This document shows, piece by piece, positions 16,342 through 26,956 of a stretch of 64,000 nt of DNA. The notes beneath the pieces were generated by a model that was not told the DNA's origin, did not search any database, and worked only from the letters and a program-made list of their open reading frames with translations. A program made the translations under genes and the position numbers. The stretch spans positions 1 to 64,000 of the forward strand of contig NZ_JACHHY010000011.1 of NCBI RefSeq assembly GCF_014202905.1. The letters run 5' to 3'. Position 1 is the stretch's first letter. Every line of letters starts with the position of its first letter. The DNA comes from Chitinivorax tropicus (lineage in GTDB: Bacteria > Pseudomonadota > Gammaproteobacteria > Burkholderiales > SCOH01).

Positions 16342-17136
16342 ATGAGCACCCATATCCAAATCCAAAATGTGCAAAAGGTATTCCAGACCACCGATCATCC
16401 TGTCGTCGCACTGAAAGACATCCAGCTCGATATTCCCCGTGGCCAGTTTGTCTGCCTGCTGGGGCCGTCTGGGTGTGGTAAATCCACCTTGCTGAATGCG
16501 GTGGCGGGTTTCAGCCTGCCCACCAGTGGCCGGATCAGGGTGGATGGGCAAGTGGTGAGCGAACCCGGCCCGGATCGGGGCATGGTGTTTCAGGAATACG
16601 CGCTCTTCCCGTGGATGACCGTGTCGCAGAACGTTGGATTCGGCTTGGAAATCAAAGGCATGAGCAAACCTGACATCCGCAGCCGTGTGGATGACTTGCT
16701 GGCCAAGCTGCATCTGAGCGACTTCCGGGATCGCTATCCCAAGGATTTGTCAGGTGGTATGCGGCAACGGGTGGCAATTGCCCGGGTGCTGGCGCTGGAT
16801 TCTCCGATCATGCTGATGGACGAGCCATTTGGCGCGCTGGATGCCTTGACGCGGCGAACCTTGCAGGACGAGCTGTTGAAGATCTGGGGCGAGTTCGGTA
16901 AAACCATTCTGTTCGTGACCCACTCTATCGAGGAGTCGATCTATCTGGCTGATCGGATCGTGGTGATGACCTATCGCCCCGGTACCATCAAACGCGATGT
17001 CATGGTGTCATTGCCACGCCCACGCGACCCTAGCGGGGCGGCCTTCAACGACCTGAAGAAAGAGTTGTCCTGGCTGGTGATGGAAGAACAACAACGCCAT
17101 CAGGCGGATGAATTGAAGGTGTTGACCACTGACTGA
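16342..17136 (+). CDS. ABC transporter ATP-binding protein (NitT/TauT type)
   Basis: 264 residues. All nucleotide-binding motifs are present: Walker A GPSGCGKST, the Q-loop (MVFQEYALFPW), signature LSGGMRQR, Walker B IMLMDEPFGALD and the switch histidine FVTHSIEES. The order of binding protein, permease, ATPase is that of nitrate/taurine/sulfonate importers. The start at 16342 has AGGAG six bases upstream. A GC hairpin (17170-17185) follows the stop codon. Confidence 0.9.
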   Translation: MSTHIQIQNVQKVFQTTDHPVVALKDIQLDIPRGQFVCLLGPSGCGKSTLLNAVAGFSLPTSGRIRVDGQVVSEPGPDRGMVFQEYALFPWMTVSQNVGFGLEIKGMSKPDIRSRVDDLLAKLHLSDFRDRYPKDLSGGMRQRVAIARVLALDSPIMLMDEPFGALDALTRRTLQDELLKIWGEFGKTILFVTHSIEESIYLADRIVVMTYRPGTIKRDVMVSLPRPRDPSGAAFNDLKKELSWLVMEEQQRHQADELKVLTTD

Positions 17137-17169
17137 GGCCCGTCTGTCGCTCCACGCTGCATCGATCGA

Positions 17170-17185
17170 CCCGGCGCAGGCCGGG
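17170..17185. terminator. GC hairpin after the ABC operon
   Basis: CCCGGC-GCAG-GCCGGG lies 33 bases past the ATPase stop codon. It has no T-tract, so it may only weaken readthrough into the kinase gene. Confidence 0.3.
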
Positions 17186-17325
17186 CGATGACGCCCTGCT
17201 GGCGGATTCAGCCCCAGGAGATCAAGCCCGCCCGTTTGCTTGACGCGGGCGATGGCAGCCTGGGTCAAACCCAGGTCAAATCATGCTCTTCAAGAACACG
17301 CCTCATTGGCCCAATCAACAACATC

Positions 17326-19179
17326 ATGCTCAACCTGATGATTCCGCCCCGCCACCGTCCGCTGGCTGGGTTGCTGATCTTGCTGTCATTGGCGGTACTG
17401 ACCCTCACCATGCACTGGGCCGAGCAGGCTGAGCTATCGCGCTTGCGCGAGGCGGGTAACCATCGCCTGGAGATCTACGCGGGCAGTCTTCGCAGCACCA
17501 TATCGCGCTACAGCTACCTGCCCCGCGTACTCGCGCTGAATCAGGACGTGCGTGACCTGCTGCTGCACCCGGCGGACACCCACTTGCAGCGGCGGGCCAA
17601 CCGATATCTGGAGACAATCAACCAAGAGGCCGGATCGGCCACCCTGTTCGTGCTGGATTTGAATGGCACTGCGATCGCATCCAGCAATTGGTCTGCAGCT
17701 GGCTCCTACATTGGCAACAACTATGGGTTCCGTCCATACTTCCAGCAGGCCAGACAAAGCCGCCCTGGTCACTTCTATGCGATTGGCACCACCACCGGGC
17801 AGGCGGGGTATTTCCTGAGCTTGCCCATCTACCAGCAACGTAGCCTGTTGGGCATCGCTGTCGTCAAAATCAACCTGGAAACGCTGGAGAGCAGCTGGCG
17901 ATCGAGCACCGAACAGGTGTTGGTGGCCGATGCCAACCATATCGTCTTCCTATCGAGCGCCCCACATCTGAAGATGCATGCGCTGCATCCGGTAACCGAC
18001 CTGGCCGCCCAAAGCATTCTGCGCAGCCGCCAATACACCACGACACATTTTCCGCCTTTGCCAGTACAGCCCTCGCCGCAACGCGACAGCATCAGTCAAC
18101 AATGGCGGCTGGTCGATGATCATGGGCGGACCCGACACTATCTGGCCCAGCGCCAGGCGCTGACAGACTTGGATTGGCAGATGTGGTTGCTGACTGATGC
18201 TGCATCCGCCCGACACGCACGCCAGCTGGCGCTGCTGGCCGGGGTGCCCAGCCTCGCCGCCCTGTATTTCGGGCTGTTTGCCTATCTGCAACGTCGATGC
18301 CGCATTCGCGACAATCTGGCGGCCAAGGCATTGCTGGAGCAAGCCAACAACGCCTTGGAGCAGAAAGTCATCGCCCGTACCCATGATCTGCAGCAGATGA
18401 ATCACGCTCTATCCGCTGAGATCCGTGAACGGCAACACGCCGAGTCTGAATTGCGCGCCGCCCAACACGAGCTGGTGCAAGCAGCCAAGCTGGCAGCACT
18501 GGGACAGATGGCGGCGGGCATCACCCACGAGCTGAACCAGCCCTTGGCCGCTATGCGCACCCTGACTGACAATGCCCAGACCTTGCTGAGCCGCAATCAG
18601 ATCGAGGCAGCACGAGGCAATCTGGGGCTGATTGCCAATCTGATCGATCGCATGGGGCGGATCACCAGTCAGCTGCGGTCTTTTGCCCGCCGGGGTGATG
18701 CACCGCAGCAGGTGTCGCTCTATGCAGCGCTATCTGGCGCGCTGTCATTGCTGGATCAGCGAATTCGCCAACAGCAGGTGACCATCGACATGGCACTGCC
18801 CGCTGATCGGTATGAGGTCTGGTTCGAGCCTATCAAACTCGAACAGATCCTGATCAATATCCTGCGCAATGCGCTGGATGCGCTGTACAACCAACTGGAA
18901 TCCCACATCATCATTCGCGCCCAGCTGCAACATGACCAAATCACACTAACGATTCTGGATGATGGGCCGGGTATCCACCCCGACCACCTGCCCAGGCTGT
19001 TCGATCCTTTTTTCAGCACCAAGCGAGACCCCGACAGCATGGGGCTTGGCCTGGCGATCTCGCTAGCCACCGCCCGTGAATTCGGCGCAGACCTGTCCGC
19101 CCATAATCACCCAGCGGGTGGCGCCTGCTTTGTGTTGACCCTGAAAGCCGTGACCGAAAGCGTGACCCATGAAGCCTGA
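17326..19179 (+). CDS. DctB-like sensor histidine kinase
   Basis: 617 residues from ATG 17326. The order is: membrane segment (about 12-32), a periplasmic sensing region of about 260 residues resembling the double-Cache domain of DctB, a second membrane segment (about 297-318), a coiled coil (LLEQANNALEQKVIARTHDL), the HisKA box with phospho-acceptor His401 (AAGITHELNQPLAAM), and a HATPase_c domain (NILRNALDAL, DDGPGIHPDHLPRLFDPF, GLGLAISLATA). The ITHELNQPLAAMRT block is typical of DctB. The gene overlaps the response regulator by 11 bases. DctB proteins sense C4-dicarboxylates; here the signal may be the ligand of the neighbouring ABC importer. The start codon is uncertain, as no strong ribosome site is visible. 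Confidence 0.85.
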   Translation: MLNLMIPPRHRPLAGLLILLSLAVLTLTMHWAEQAELSRLREAGNHRLEIYAGSLRSTISRYSYLPRVLALNQDVRDLLLHPADTHLQRRANRYLETINQEAGSATLFVLDLNGTAIASSNWSAAGSYIGNNYGFRPYFQQARQSRPGHFYAIGTTTGQAGYFLSLPIYQQRSLLGIAVVKINLETLESSWRSSTEQVLVADANHIVFLSSAPHLKMHALHPVTDLAAQSILRSRQYTTTHFPPLPVQPSPQRDSISQQWRLVDDHGRTRHYLAQRQALTDLDWQMWLLTDAASARHARQLALLAGVPSLAALYFGLFAYLQRRCRIRDNLAAKALLEQANNALEQKVIARTHDLQQMNHALSAEIRERQHAESELRAAQHELVQAAKLAALGQMAAGITHELNQPLAAMRTLTDNAQTLLSRNQIEAARGNLGLIANLIDRMGRITSQLRSFARRGDAPQQVSLYAALSGALSLLDQRIRQQQVTIDMALPADRYEVWFEPIKLEQILINILRNALDALYNQLESHIIIRAQLQHDQITLTILDDGPGIHPDHLPRLFDPFFSTKRDPDSMGLGLAISLATAREFGADLSAHNHPAGGACFVLTLKAVTESVTHEA

Positions 19180-20509
19180 TGCCCTGGAAGTGTGCTTTAT
19201 CGATGACGAAGAATTGATCCGCCTGGCAACCGCACAGACGCTCGATCTGGCCGGGATCAGCAGCCGCACGTTCGAAACCGCCGAATCCGCATTGCGCGTG
19301 CTTCACGCCGACTTTGCCGGGGTCATCGTCACCGATGTCCGGCTGCCAGGAATGGATGGGCTGGCCTTGCTCAAAGAGGTCCAGTCGATCGACCCCACCC
19401 TGCCGGTGATTCTGATCACCGGTCACGGCGACATCAGCATGGCCGTCAACGCCATCCGTGATGGCGCCTATGACTTCATTGCCAAGCCCTACCCTGCCGA
19501 TACCTTGCTGGACGCCATCCGCCGGGCGCAGGAAAAACGTGCATTGACGCTGGAAAATCGCCAGCTGCGGCAGGCACTGACCCAACAGTTGGGCATCGAC
19601 AGCCTGTTGCTGGGAAACAGCATTCAGATGATCCAGATCCGACAGATGATCGAGGCCCTGGCGGATACCGATGCAGATATCCTGGTGCTTGGCGAAACCG
19701 GTACCGGCAAGGAAGTCGTCGCCCGTAGCCTGCATACGCATTCACAGCGCCGACACCGCCCATTCGTTGCACTCAATTGTGGTGCGCTACCGGAAAGTGT
19801 GTTCGAAAGCGAGATCTTTGGCCATGAGCCTGGAGCCTACACCGGCGCCCAAAAACGTCGGATCGGTAAGATCGAGCACGCCAGCGGAGGCACCTTGTTT
19901 CTGGACGAATTGGAAACCATGCCCCTGACGCTGCAGGTCAAGCTGTTGCGAGTCCTGCAGGAACGCACGCTGGAGCGGCTTGGCAGCAATGAGGCAATCA
20001 CCGTGGACTGTCGTGTGGTTGCCGCCACCAAGGCTGATTTGCAGCAATTGGCCGAACAAGGCCGGTTCCGAGACGATTTGTATTACCGCCTGAATGTCAT
20101 CACTCTGACGCTCCCGCCATTGCGTGAACGGCGCGAGGACATCCTGCTGTTATTCGAGCACTTCATCCGCCAGGCCGAGCTGCGTTACCGGCGGGAAGGC
20201 AAACCCCTGGATAGTGCTACCCGCGCCAGATTGCAGGCACACCACTGGCCGGGCAATGTGCGCGAATTGAAAAATGCCGCTGATCGACATGTGCTGGGGG
20301 TGCCACTGCATACCGACCAGCCATTGCCACTCAGGGCATTGCCGGATCTGGTGGATGAATACGAAAAAGCGTTGATCAACGACGCCATGAAACAAGCTCG
20401 TCAGCAGGTCAGCCTGGCAGCCGAGCATTTGGGCATTCCACGAAAAACGCTCTATGACAAACTGAAACGCCACGGCCTGAGCACAGACCCCGCCCTGCCC
20501 GGCAAATGA
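19169..20509 (+). CDS. DctD-like sigma-54 response regulator
   Basis: 446 residues. The receiver domain (about 6-120) carries the acidic pair DD and phospho-Asp56 (GVIVTDVRLPGMDGL). The AAA+ domain has Walker A GETGTGKEVV, the sigma-54 contact loop written GAYTGA instead of the usual GAFTGA, Walker B GGTLFLDELE and the WPGNVRELKN box. A Fis-type helix-turn-helix ends the protein (QQVSLAAEHLGIPRKTLYDKLKRHGL). It should drive RpoN-dependent promoters after phosphorylation by the overlapping kinase. The sigma-54 promoter in front of the ABC operon is the obvious local target. Confidence 0.9.
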   Translation: MKPDALEVCFIDDEELIRLATAQTLDLAGISSRTFETAESALRVLHADFAGVIVTDVRLPGMDGLALLKEVQSIDPTLPVILITGHGDISMAVNAIRDGAYDFIAKPYPADTLLDAIRRAQEKRALTLENRQLRQALTQQLGIDSLLLGNSIQMIQIRQMIEALADTDADILVLGETGTGKEVVARSLHTHSQRRHRPFVALNCGALPESVFESEIFGHEPGAYTGAQKRRIGKIEHASGGTLFLDELETMPLTLQVKLLRVLQERTLERLGSNEAITVDCRVVAATKADLQQLAEQGRFRDDLYYRLNVITLTLPPLRERREDILLLFEHFIRQAELRYRREGKPLDSATRARLQAHHWPGNVRELKNAADRHVLGVPLHTDQPLPLRALPDLVDEYEKALINDAMKQARQQVSLAAEHLGIPRKTLYDKLKRHGLSTDPALPGK

Positions 20510-20537
20510 CTGGCCACGGCCAAGGCGTGGCTCAATG

Positions 20538-20567
20538 AAAAACGCCAGCATCGCTGCTGGCGCTTTT
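20538..20567. terminator. Bidirectional terminator between dctD-like gene and purL
   Basis: CGCCAGC (20543-20549) pairs with GCTGGCG (20556-20562). TTTT follows on the plus strand, and TTTTT on the minus strand. It serves the convergent regulator and purL genes. Confidence 0.75.
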
Positions 20568-20583
20568 CGTCATAGGGCTTGAC

Positions 20584-23500
20584 TTAGCCCAGCCACCGCC
20601 GGGCATTACGGAACATGCGCATCCAACCGGAGTCTTCCTGCCACTCGGATGGATACCATGAACATTGCACCGCGCGATGTGCACGCTCAGGGTGCGGCAT
20701 CATGATCGTGAACCGGCCATCTGCCGTGGTCACCCCGGTCACGCCTTTGGGCGAGCCGTTCGGGTTCAGCGGATAGGCCTCGGTTGGCTTGCCTTTGTGG
20801 TCAATGAACCGCAACGCCACCTGTGCCTGCTTCAGCGCACTGGCGCTGGCGAACTCGGCATAGCCCTCGCCATGGGACACCACGATCGGCAGCTTGCTGC
20901 CTGCCATGTCCTTGAAGAACAACGACGGGCTGTCTTGCACCTCCACCATCACGAAGCGGGCTTCGAACTGTTCGGACTGGTTGCGACCAAAATGCGGCCA
21001 ATACTCAGCGCCAGGGATGATCTCCTTGAGGTTGCTCATCATCTGGCAGCCGTTGCATACCCCCAGCGCAAAGGTGTCCTGGCGCTGGAAGAAGGCTTCG
21101 AACTGCTCACGCGCACGCGCATTGAACAGAATCGACTTGGCCCAGCCCTCGCCCGCGCCGAGCACGTCACCATAGGAGAAGCCGCCACAAGCCGCCAGAC
21201 CGGCGAATTCAGCCAAGGCGACCCGGCCAGCAATGATATCGCTCATGTGGACATCGAAAGCATCGAACCCTGCCTTGGTGAAGGCTGCGGCCATTTCGGC
21301 CTGGCTATTGACCCCTTGCTCCCGCAATACAGCGATACGTGGTCTGGCGCCCGTCGCAATCATCGGCGCGGCGATGTCTTCGTTCTGGTCGAAGGTCAGC
21401 TCGGCAAACAAGCCACGATCATGCTTGTCCAGAATCCGATCATATTCACTCTCGGCACAGCTCGGGTTGTCCCGCAGCAATTGCATGTGGTAGCTGGTCT
21501 CTGACCAAGCACGTTGCAGGCTGGTGCGTGTCTCGTGGAATACCGTCTTGTTGTTGCGCTTGATCTTGAGCTTGTCGTCAGATGACAGCGAACCGATCAC
21601 ATACAGCTCGCTACGGATGCCCGCGCTGAAGAATGCAGCCATGACCGCAGAGGTATCGGAACGGCGACATTGGATCACCGCACCCAGCTCTTCATTGAAC
21701 AGCACCCCCATGATGCGACCATTTTCCGCCCGCAACACGTCTTCCGGGGTCAATTCGCCGTACTCACGCTCACTGCGGCGGCGCTCGAAGCACAGCTCGT
21801 CGATTTCTATGCTCAGGCCAACATGGCTGGCGAACATCATCTCGCACAAGGTGACGAACAAACCGCCGTCACCACGATCATGATAGGCCAGCAGCTTGTC
21901 TTCACGGTTGAGCTTCTGAATCACATTGAAGAATGCAACCAAGCGCTGAGCACTCACCACATCAGGGTTGAAATTGCCGATCTGCTTGTAGACCTGGGCC
22001 AGCGCCGATCCCCCCAGGCGGCATTTGCCCGCCCCCAGGTCGATCAGGATCAGGTCTGTATCACCCACATCGGTACGCAAGACAGGCGTCAAGGTACGGC
22101 GCACATCCTGCACCGGCGAGAAGGCCGACACGATCAGGCTGAGCGGTGCGGTGACCGCTTTCTGCTGGCCACCTTCCTGCCAGACGGTCTTCATCGACAG
22201 CGAATCCTTGCCCACCGGGATGCTGATGCCCAACGCCTTGGACAGATTCATGACCGCTTCGACTGTCTCGTACAGATTGGCATCCTCACCCGGATGTCCA
22301 GCTGGTGCCATCCAGTTGGCAGAAAGCTTGATATCGGTGATCTGATCGATGCTGGCGGCAGCGATATTGGTGATGGCTTCGCCAATCGACATACGCCCCG
22401 CAGCAGGGCCAGAAATCAAAGCCAGCGGCGTCCGCTCGCCCATCGCCATGGCTTCACCCCGATAAGTGTCGAAACCCATGGTGGTGACAGCGACGTTCGA
22501 CACTGGTGTCTGCCATGGCCCGACCATCTGGTCGCGAGCAGTCATGCCACCGACAGTCCGGTCACCGATGGTGATCAGGAAGGTCTTGTCGGCAACGGCA
22601 GGTAGGCGCAACACGCGATAGGCCGCCTCATCCAGACTCAAGGTCGAGGAATCGAAACGAGGCAGATCCAGCACGCGGCGCGTCACATCGCGGGTCATCT
22701 TGGGGGGCTTGCCCAGCAGGACCTGCATGTCCATATCGACAGGTTTCGTATCGTCTTTGGCATCATGCACCACCAGCTGCCGCCGGGTTGTCGCATGGCC
22801 CAACACGGCGAATGGGCAACGCTCACGCTCACAGATCGCCTTGAATAACGGCAGATCGGCTTCGTTGATCGCCAACATGTAACGCTCTTGTGATTCGTTA
22901 CACCAGATCTCCTTGGGCGACATGCCTTTTTCTTCGACCGGAATATCGCGCAGATTGACCCAGGCACCGCGATCCGAGCCATCCACCAGCTCTGGCAACG
23001 CGTTAGACAAACCACCCGCTCCGACATCATGAATCGACAGGATCGGGTTTTTCTCACCCAATTGCCAGCAGCGATCGATGACCTCTTGCGCACGGCGTTC
23101 AATCTCCGGGTTACCACGCTGCACCGAATCGAAATCCAGATCTGCAGCATTGGCGCCGGTATCCATCGATGAAGCCGCGCCCCCGCCCAGGCCGATCAAC
23201 AAGCCGGGGCCACCCAATTGGATGATCAGTGCCCCTTCGGGCAGCTCATGTTTGCCAATGTGGTCGGCATCGATATTGCCAACCCCCCCGGCGATCATGA
23301 TGGGCTTGTGATAGCCCCGCATCTCACCGGCGATCTGTTCTTCATAGGTCCGGAAATAGCCTGTCAGATTCGGGCGGCCAAACTCATTGTTGAACGCCGC
23401 GCCGCCGATCGGGCCATCCAGCATGATCTGCAATGGGCTGGCAATACGGTCTGGGCGGCCATACTGGCCATGCACGCCATCTTTGCCGGTGTACTCTTCC

Positions 23501-24558
23501 CAGGGCTGCACAAAGCTGGGAATATTGAGGTTGGAAACCGTAAAACCCGTCAAGCCAGCCTTGGGTTTCGAGCCACGACCAGTTGCCCCTTCATCGCGGA
23601 TCTCTCCACCAGCACCAGTCGATGCACCGGGGAACGGCGAAATGGCCGTCGGATGATTGTGAGTCTCCACTTTCATCAGGATATGGGTGGGCCGATGTTG
23701 CCATGTCCATTTGCCGGTATCGGAATCCGGCTGCAGGCGATTGATCGCGGCACCTTCGATCACGGACGCATTGTCCGAATAGGCGACCACGGTGCCCTGC
23801 GGATGCGCCTTGTGCGTTTCGCGGATCATGCCGAACAACGACAACGGCTTGGCTTCGCCGTCAATCATGAAATCAGCATTAAATATCTTGTGGCGGCAGT
23901 GTTCAGAATTGGCCTGCGCAAACATCATCAATTCGACATCGGTCGGATTGCGCTGGATGCGCTGGAAATTCTCGACCAGGTACTCGACCTCGTCCGCACT
24001 CAGTGCCAAGCCCCAGCTCTTGTTTGCCGCATCCAGTGCTGCCTTGCCACCGGCCAGCAGATCGACCTTTTCCAATGGTTTGCTGTCGACATGGCGGAAC
24101 AGCTGTCCAGCCGCATCGACCGACTCAAAGACCATTTCAGTCATGCGATCATGGATCAACGGCAGCAAAGCGCGTTTGTCGTTATCCGACAACTTGCCGC
24201 CCGATTTGGTGATATAGATCGCCATACCGCGCTCAACACGGCGGACAGCGCCGATCCCGGCGTTGTGGACGATATCCGTTGCCTTGGAGGACCACGGGGA
24301 GATCGTACCCAGGCGCGGGGTCACCAGGATCATTTCGCCAACAGTGGCGGCATTGATCGCCGGTGAGCCGTACTCCAACAGTTTTCCGAGGGTTGCCGCC
24401 TCATCCGGTGTCAGGTCGCGATCTACTTCCGCAAAGTGCCAGAATTCGGCATACACATGTTCAGCATTGATGCCGACCTGTGTCAGCCCCAGGCGTAATT
24501 TATTCAGTCGAAATGCAGACAGCGCAGCGCCGCCGCGCAGTTTGAGGATGTCAGACAT
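20584..24558 (-). CDS. purL: Phosphoribosylformylglycinamidine synthase
   Basis: 1324 residues, the long single-chain form of betaproteobacteria and gammaproteobacteria. It converts FGAR, glutamine and ATP into FGAM in purine synthesis. The N-terminal domain begins [21 protein letters not shown]. The synthetase core shows [46 protein letters not shown] and [18 protein letters not shown]. The C-terminal glutaminase has its nucleophile in [13 protein letters not shown] and ends [15 protein letters not shown] 24558 gives the family N-terminus; an upstream frame to 24651 has no counterpart. The gene is divergent from cysG. Confidence 0.97.
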   Translation of the reverse strand: MSDILKLRGGAALSAFRLNKLRLGLTQVGINAEHVYAEFWHFAEVDRDLTPDEAATLGKLLEYGSPAINAATVGEMILVTPRLGTISPWSSKATDIVHNAGIGAVRRVERGMAIYITKSGGKLSDNDKRALLPLIHDRMTEMVFESVDAAGQLFRHVDSKPLEKVDLLAGGKAALDAANKSWGLALSADEVEYLVENFQRIQRNPTDVELMMFAQANSEHCRHKIFNADFMIDGEAKPLSLFGMIRETHKAHPQGTVVAYSDNASVIEGAAINRLQPDSDTGKWTWQHRPTHILMKVETHNHPTAISPFPGASTGAGGEIRDEGATGRGSKPKAGLTGFTVSNLNIPSFVQPWEEYTGKDGVHGQYGRPDRIASPLQIMLDGPIGGAAFNNEFGRPNLTGYFRTYEEQIAGEMRGYHKPIMIAGGVGNIDADHIGKHELPEGALIIQLGGPGLLIGLGGGAASSMDTGANAADLDFDSVQRGNPEIERRAQEVIDRCWQLGEKNPILSIHDVGAGGLSNALPELVDGSDRGAWVNLRDIPVEEKGMSPKEIWCNESQERYMLAINEADLPLFKAICERERCPFAVLGHATTRRQLVVHDAKDDTKPVDMDMQVLLGKPPKMTRDVTRRVLDLPRFDSSTLSLDEAAYRVLRLPAVADKTFLITIGDRTVGGMTARDQMVGPWQTPVSNVAVTTMGFDTYRGEAMAMGERTPLALISGPAAGRMSIGEAITNIAAASIDQITDIKLSANWMAPAGHPGEDANLYETVEAVMNLSKALGISIPVGKDSLSMKTVWQEGGQQKAVTAPLSLIVSAFSPVQDVRRTLTPVLRTDVGDTDLILIDLGAGKCRLGGSALAQVYKQIGNFNPDVVSAQRLVAFFNVIQKLNREDKLLAYHDRGDGGLFVTLCEMMFASHVGLSIEIDELCFERRRSEREYGELTPEDVLRAENGRIMGVLFNEELGAVIQCRRSDTSAVMAAFFSAGIRSELYVIGSLSSDDKLKIKRNNKTVFHETRTSLQRAWSETSYHMQLLRDNPSCAESEYDRILDKHDRGLFAELTFDQNEDIAAPMIATGARPRIAVLREQGVNSQAEMAAAFTKAGFDAFDVHMSDIIAGRVALAEFAGLAACGGFSYGDVLGAGEGWAKSILFNARAREQFEAFFQRQDTFALGVCNGCQMMSNLKEIIPGAEYWPHFGRNQSEQFEARFVMVEVQDSPSLFFKDMAGSKLPIVVSHGEGYAEFASASALKQAQVALRFIDHKGKPTEAYPLNPNGSPKGVTGVTTADGRFTIMMPHPERAHRAVQCSWYPSEWQEDSGWMRMFRNARRWLG

Positions 24559-24822
24559 GCGATTCTCGAAAAAACGGGGTGTGTTCGAAAAGACTTCGCA
24601 TAATACCGCAAAAGGACGCTGCTTTCGAGGCTGAAATCGGCGAGCGTCCATGTTTTCACATAGAACTCAATCCTTTGATTGCCCATATCAAACCTCAAAC
24701 CGGGCAACAAACATGACAACAACGCGGGATTGATCAACATCAACCACCCATTCACAAACGGATGCGGCCATGGGCATAGCTGCTAAACTGTGTTCCACAC
24801 CGCAACAGAGCACAGCTTATCC

Positions 24823-26232
24823 ATGGACCACTTCCCGATTTTCATGAATCTCAAAGGTCGCCCCTGCGTTGTTGTCGGCGGTGGCGATGTAGCCGCCCGC
24901 AAAGCCGGCCTGCTGGCCAAAGCCGGTGCCAACCTCACTCTTGTCTCCCCTACCCTGACAGCGGGTCTGGCAGAGGAAGCCCAAGCAGGGCGTCTGGCAC
25001 ACATTGCAGAGCCGTTTCATCCAAGCCATCTGGACGAAGCCATTCTGGCCATTGCCGCCACCGATGATATGCAGGTCAACAAAGCGGTGGCCGATGCCGC
25101 ACAATCGCGCCGCATCCCTGTCAATGTAGTGGATCAGCCAGCCTTGTGCAGTTTTATTATGCCAGCCATCATCGACCGATCACCGGTGGTGATTGCCGTC
25201 TCCACCGGCGGTGGCGTGCCGGTGCTGGCCCGCTTGCTGCGCGCCAAGCTCGAAACCATGATTCCCGCCACCTATGGCGACCTGGCCAGGCTTGCCACCG
25301 AGTTTCGTGAGCGCGTCAAAAAACGGTTCACCAGCGTTTCGGCGCGACGGATATTCTGGGAAGACGTGCTGCAAGGCCATGTGGCCGAAAAGGTATTTGC
25401 CGGGAACCTCGATGCCGGTCGGCATCTGCTGGAGCAAGCCTTGACCAACATGGATCAGCCCGAGCAGCCAACGGGTACGGTGTACCTGATCGGTGGCGGG
25501 CCCGGCAACCCAGATCTACTGACCTTCCGCGCCCTGCGGTTGATGCAGCAAGCGGATGTCGTGCTCCATGATGCCCTGGTCGCGCCAGAGATCGTCGATC
25601 TTTGCCGGCGTGACGCTGAGCGGATCTATGTCGGCAAGCAGAGCAGCAATCATGCCCTGCCCCAGCACGAGATCAATCAACTACTGGTCCACCTCGCCCA
25701 GCAAGGCAAGCGGGTAGCGCGTCTGAAAGGCGGTGACCCGTTCATCTTTGGACGAGGCGGCGAGGAGATCGAAACCCTGGTCGAGCACAACATTCCTTTT
25801 GAAGTCGTGCCAGGCATCACCTCTGCGCAAGGCGCATCCAGCTACGCGGGCATTCCCCTGACCCACCGCGATCACGCTCAGTCCTGTACCTTTGTCACCG
25901 GGCACCGGCGCGATGGAACCGGCGCGGTCGATCTGGACTGGCCTTCACTGACGCGCCCCGAGCAGACCGTGGTGGTGTACATGGGGGTGGGACAGCTGCC
26001 GGACATCTGCCAGCAGATGATCACCCACGGCAGAGCGGCAGACACGCCTGCTGCCATCATCGAGCGGGCCACCACAGACAAGCAGCGGGTGATCATCGGC
26101 ACGCTGGCCAACCTGCCCGACCACGCTGTGCAACAACGAGTCAAGGCACCAGCACTCATCGTGATCGGTGGTGTCGTCACGCTGCATGACAAGCTGAAGT
26201 GGTTCAAGACGGCCAGCCTGCAGGCTGAATGA
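24823..26232 (+). CDS. cysG: Siroheme synthase (fused precorrin-2 dehydrogenase/ferrochelatase and uroporphyrinogen-III methyltransferase)
   Basis: 469 residues with the full three-step CysG layout. Residues 1-205 are the NAD-dependent dehydrogenase/ferrochelatase: nucleotide site VVVGGGDVAARKAGLL, then NVVDQPALCSFIMPAIIDRSP and STGGGVPVLARLLR. Residues about 215-455 are the SAM-dependent methyltransferase: YLIGGGPGNPDLLTFRAL, RLKGGDPFIFGRGGEE and VVPGITSAQGASSYAGIPLTHRD. It makes siroheme for sulfite and nitrite reductases. No sulfur-assimilation genes lie beside it. A frame upstream of 24823 has no family match, so this ATG is used. Confidence 0.96.
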   Translation: MDHFPIFMNLKGRPCVVVGGGDVAARKAGLLAKAGANLTLVSPTLTAGLAEEAQAGRLAHIAEPFHPSHLDEAILAIAATDDMQVNKAVADAAQSRRIPVNVVDQPALCSFIMPAIIDRSPVVIAVSTGGGVPVLARLLRAKLETMIPATYGDLARLATEFRERVKKRFTSVSARRIFWEDVLQGHVAEKVFAGNLDAGRHLLEQALTNMDQPEQPTGTVYLIGGGPGNPDLLTFRALRLMQQADVVLHDALVAPEIVDLCRRDAERIYVGKQSSNHALPQHEINQLLVHLAQQGKRVARLKGGDPFIFGRGGEEIETLVEHNIPFEVVPGITSAQGASSYAGIPLTHRDHAQSCTFVTGHRRDGTGAVDLDWPSLTRPEQTVVVYMGVGQLPDICQQMITHGRAADTPAAIIERATTDKQRVIIGTLANLPDHAVQQRVKAPALIVIGGVVTLHDKLKWFKTASLQAE

Positions 26233-26235
26233 TGA

Positions 26236-26256
26236 TCTGGCCCGTTTCGGGCCAGA
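26236..26256. terminator. Hairpin after cysG
   Basis: TCTGGCCCG-TTT-CGGGCCAGA is a perfect 9-bp stem starting 4 bases after the cysG stop codon, between convergent genes. There is no T-tract. Confidence 0.5.
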
Positions 26257-26270
26257 CCGCCGCAGCGGGC

Positions 26271-26696
26271 CTACTGTACTTTCTCAACCTCGATCGGGCT
26301 GGATGCAGGCGGCGACAACGGGTCCACCGGATGGCTGGTAGTGTTGATGAACAGCAGCTTGCCATCCACCTCGATACGCGCGGTCAACGCATATTGATTT
26401 CTGGCCTGCAGCTTTTTCTTGGCGTATTTCAGCGCAAAAGGGGTTGGCAACGACTTACCTTTGGTGTCGATGGTTTGTTGCGCAATGGTCACTGCAGGTG
26501 CATCCATCAGCGAAACATCATCCAGCCGGACCAAAATCTTCGCATTGGGTGGCAAGACCACTTGCTCCGGCGAAACAACCTCACCCTTCAGCTCAATCAT
26601 CTTTCCCACCGGCTTGGCCTCCGCCGCCATGACGCCACCCGTCACACTGCTTGCCAGCATCGTCATTACCGCCCAACGCACCACTTGCTTCAACAT
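26271..26696 (-). CDS. YbaY-like protein, exported
   Basis: 141 residues from ATG 26696, which has GGAGG four bases upstream; a much longer in-frame extension is rejected. An N-terminal signal (MLKQVVRWAVMTMLASSVTGGVMAAE) precedes a beta-rich domain with GEVVSPEQVVLPPNAKILVRLDDVSLMDAPAVTIAQQTI and PFALKYAKKKLQARNQYALTARI. This is the pattern of the YbaY/YscW family of periplasmic or lipoprotein pilotin-like proteins. Unlike E. coli YbaY, no lipobox cysteine is visible, so it may be soluble in the periplasm. The function is not known. Confidence 0.7.
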   Translation of the reverse strand: MLKQVVRWAVMTMLASSVTGGVMAAEAKPVGKMIELKGEVVSPEQVVLPPNAKILVRLDDVSLMDAPAVTIAQQTIDTKGKSLPTPFALKYAKKKLQARNQYALTARIEVDGKLLFINTTSHPVDPLSPPASSPIEVEKVQ

Positions 26697-26956
26697 ATCA
26701 CCTCCGTGAAAAACCAACCGACTATCTTTGGGATGGTAACGAATTTCCACTTGATATGACAACGGACTTATTGAGTCTACCTCCTCACGTGGCGGCTCCT
26801 TATACCTCATGTCGATCAACCATACCCCACCATCCACCGAACACCCTGATTCAACATGAGATAGGCTGCACGCAATGCCAGATAGTCGGTGATGGCGAAC
26901 GCAAATGATTCTGTTATTGTGGCAACCAAGATCAAGCATTCTAGATGGAGCATTCC

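Noticed and set aside
23218-24366. 382-codon open frame antisense to purL
   Set aside because: A shadow of purL with no domain signature.
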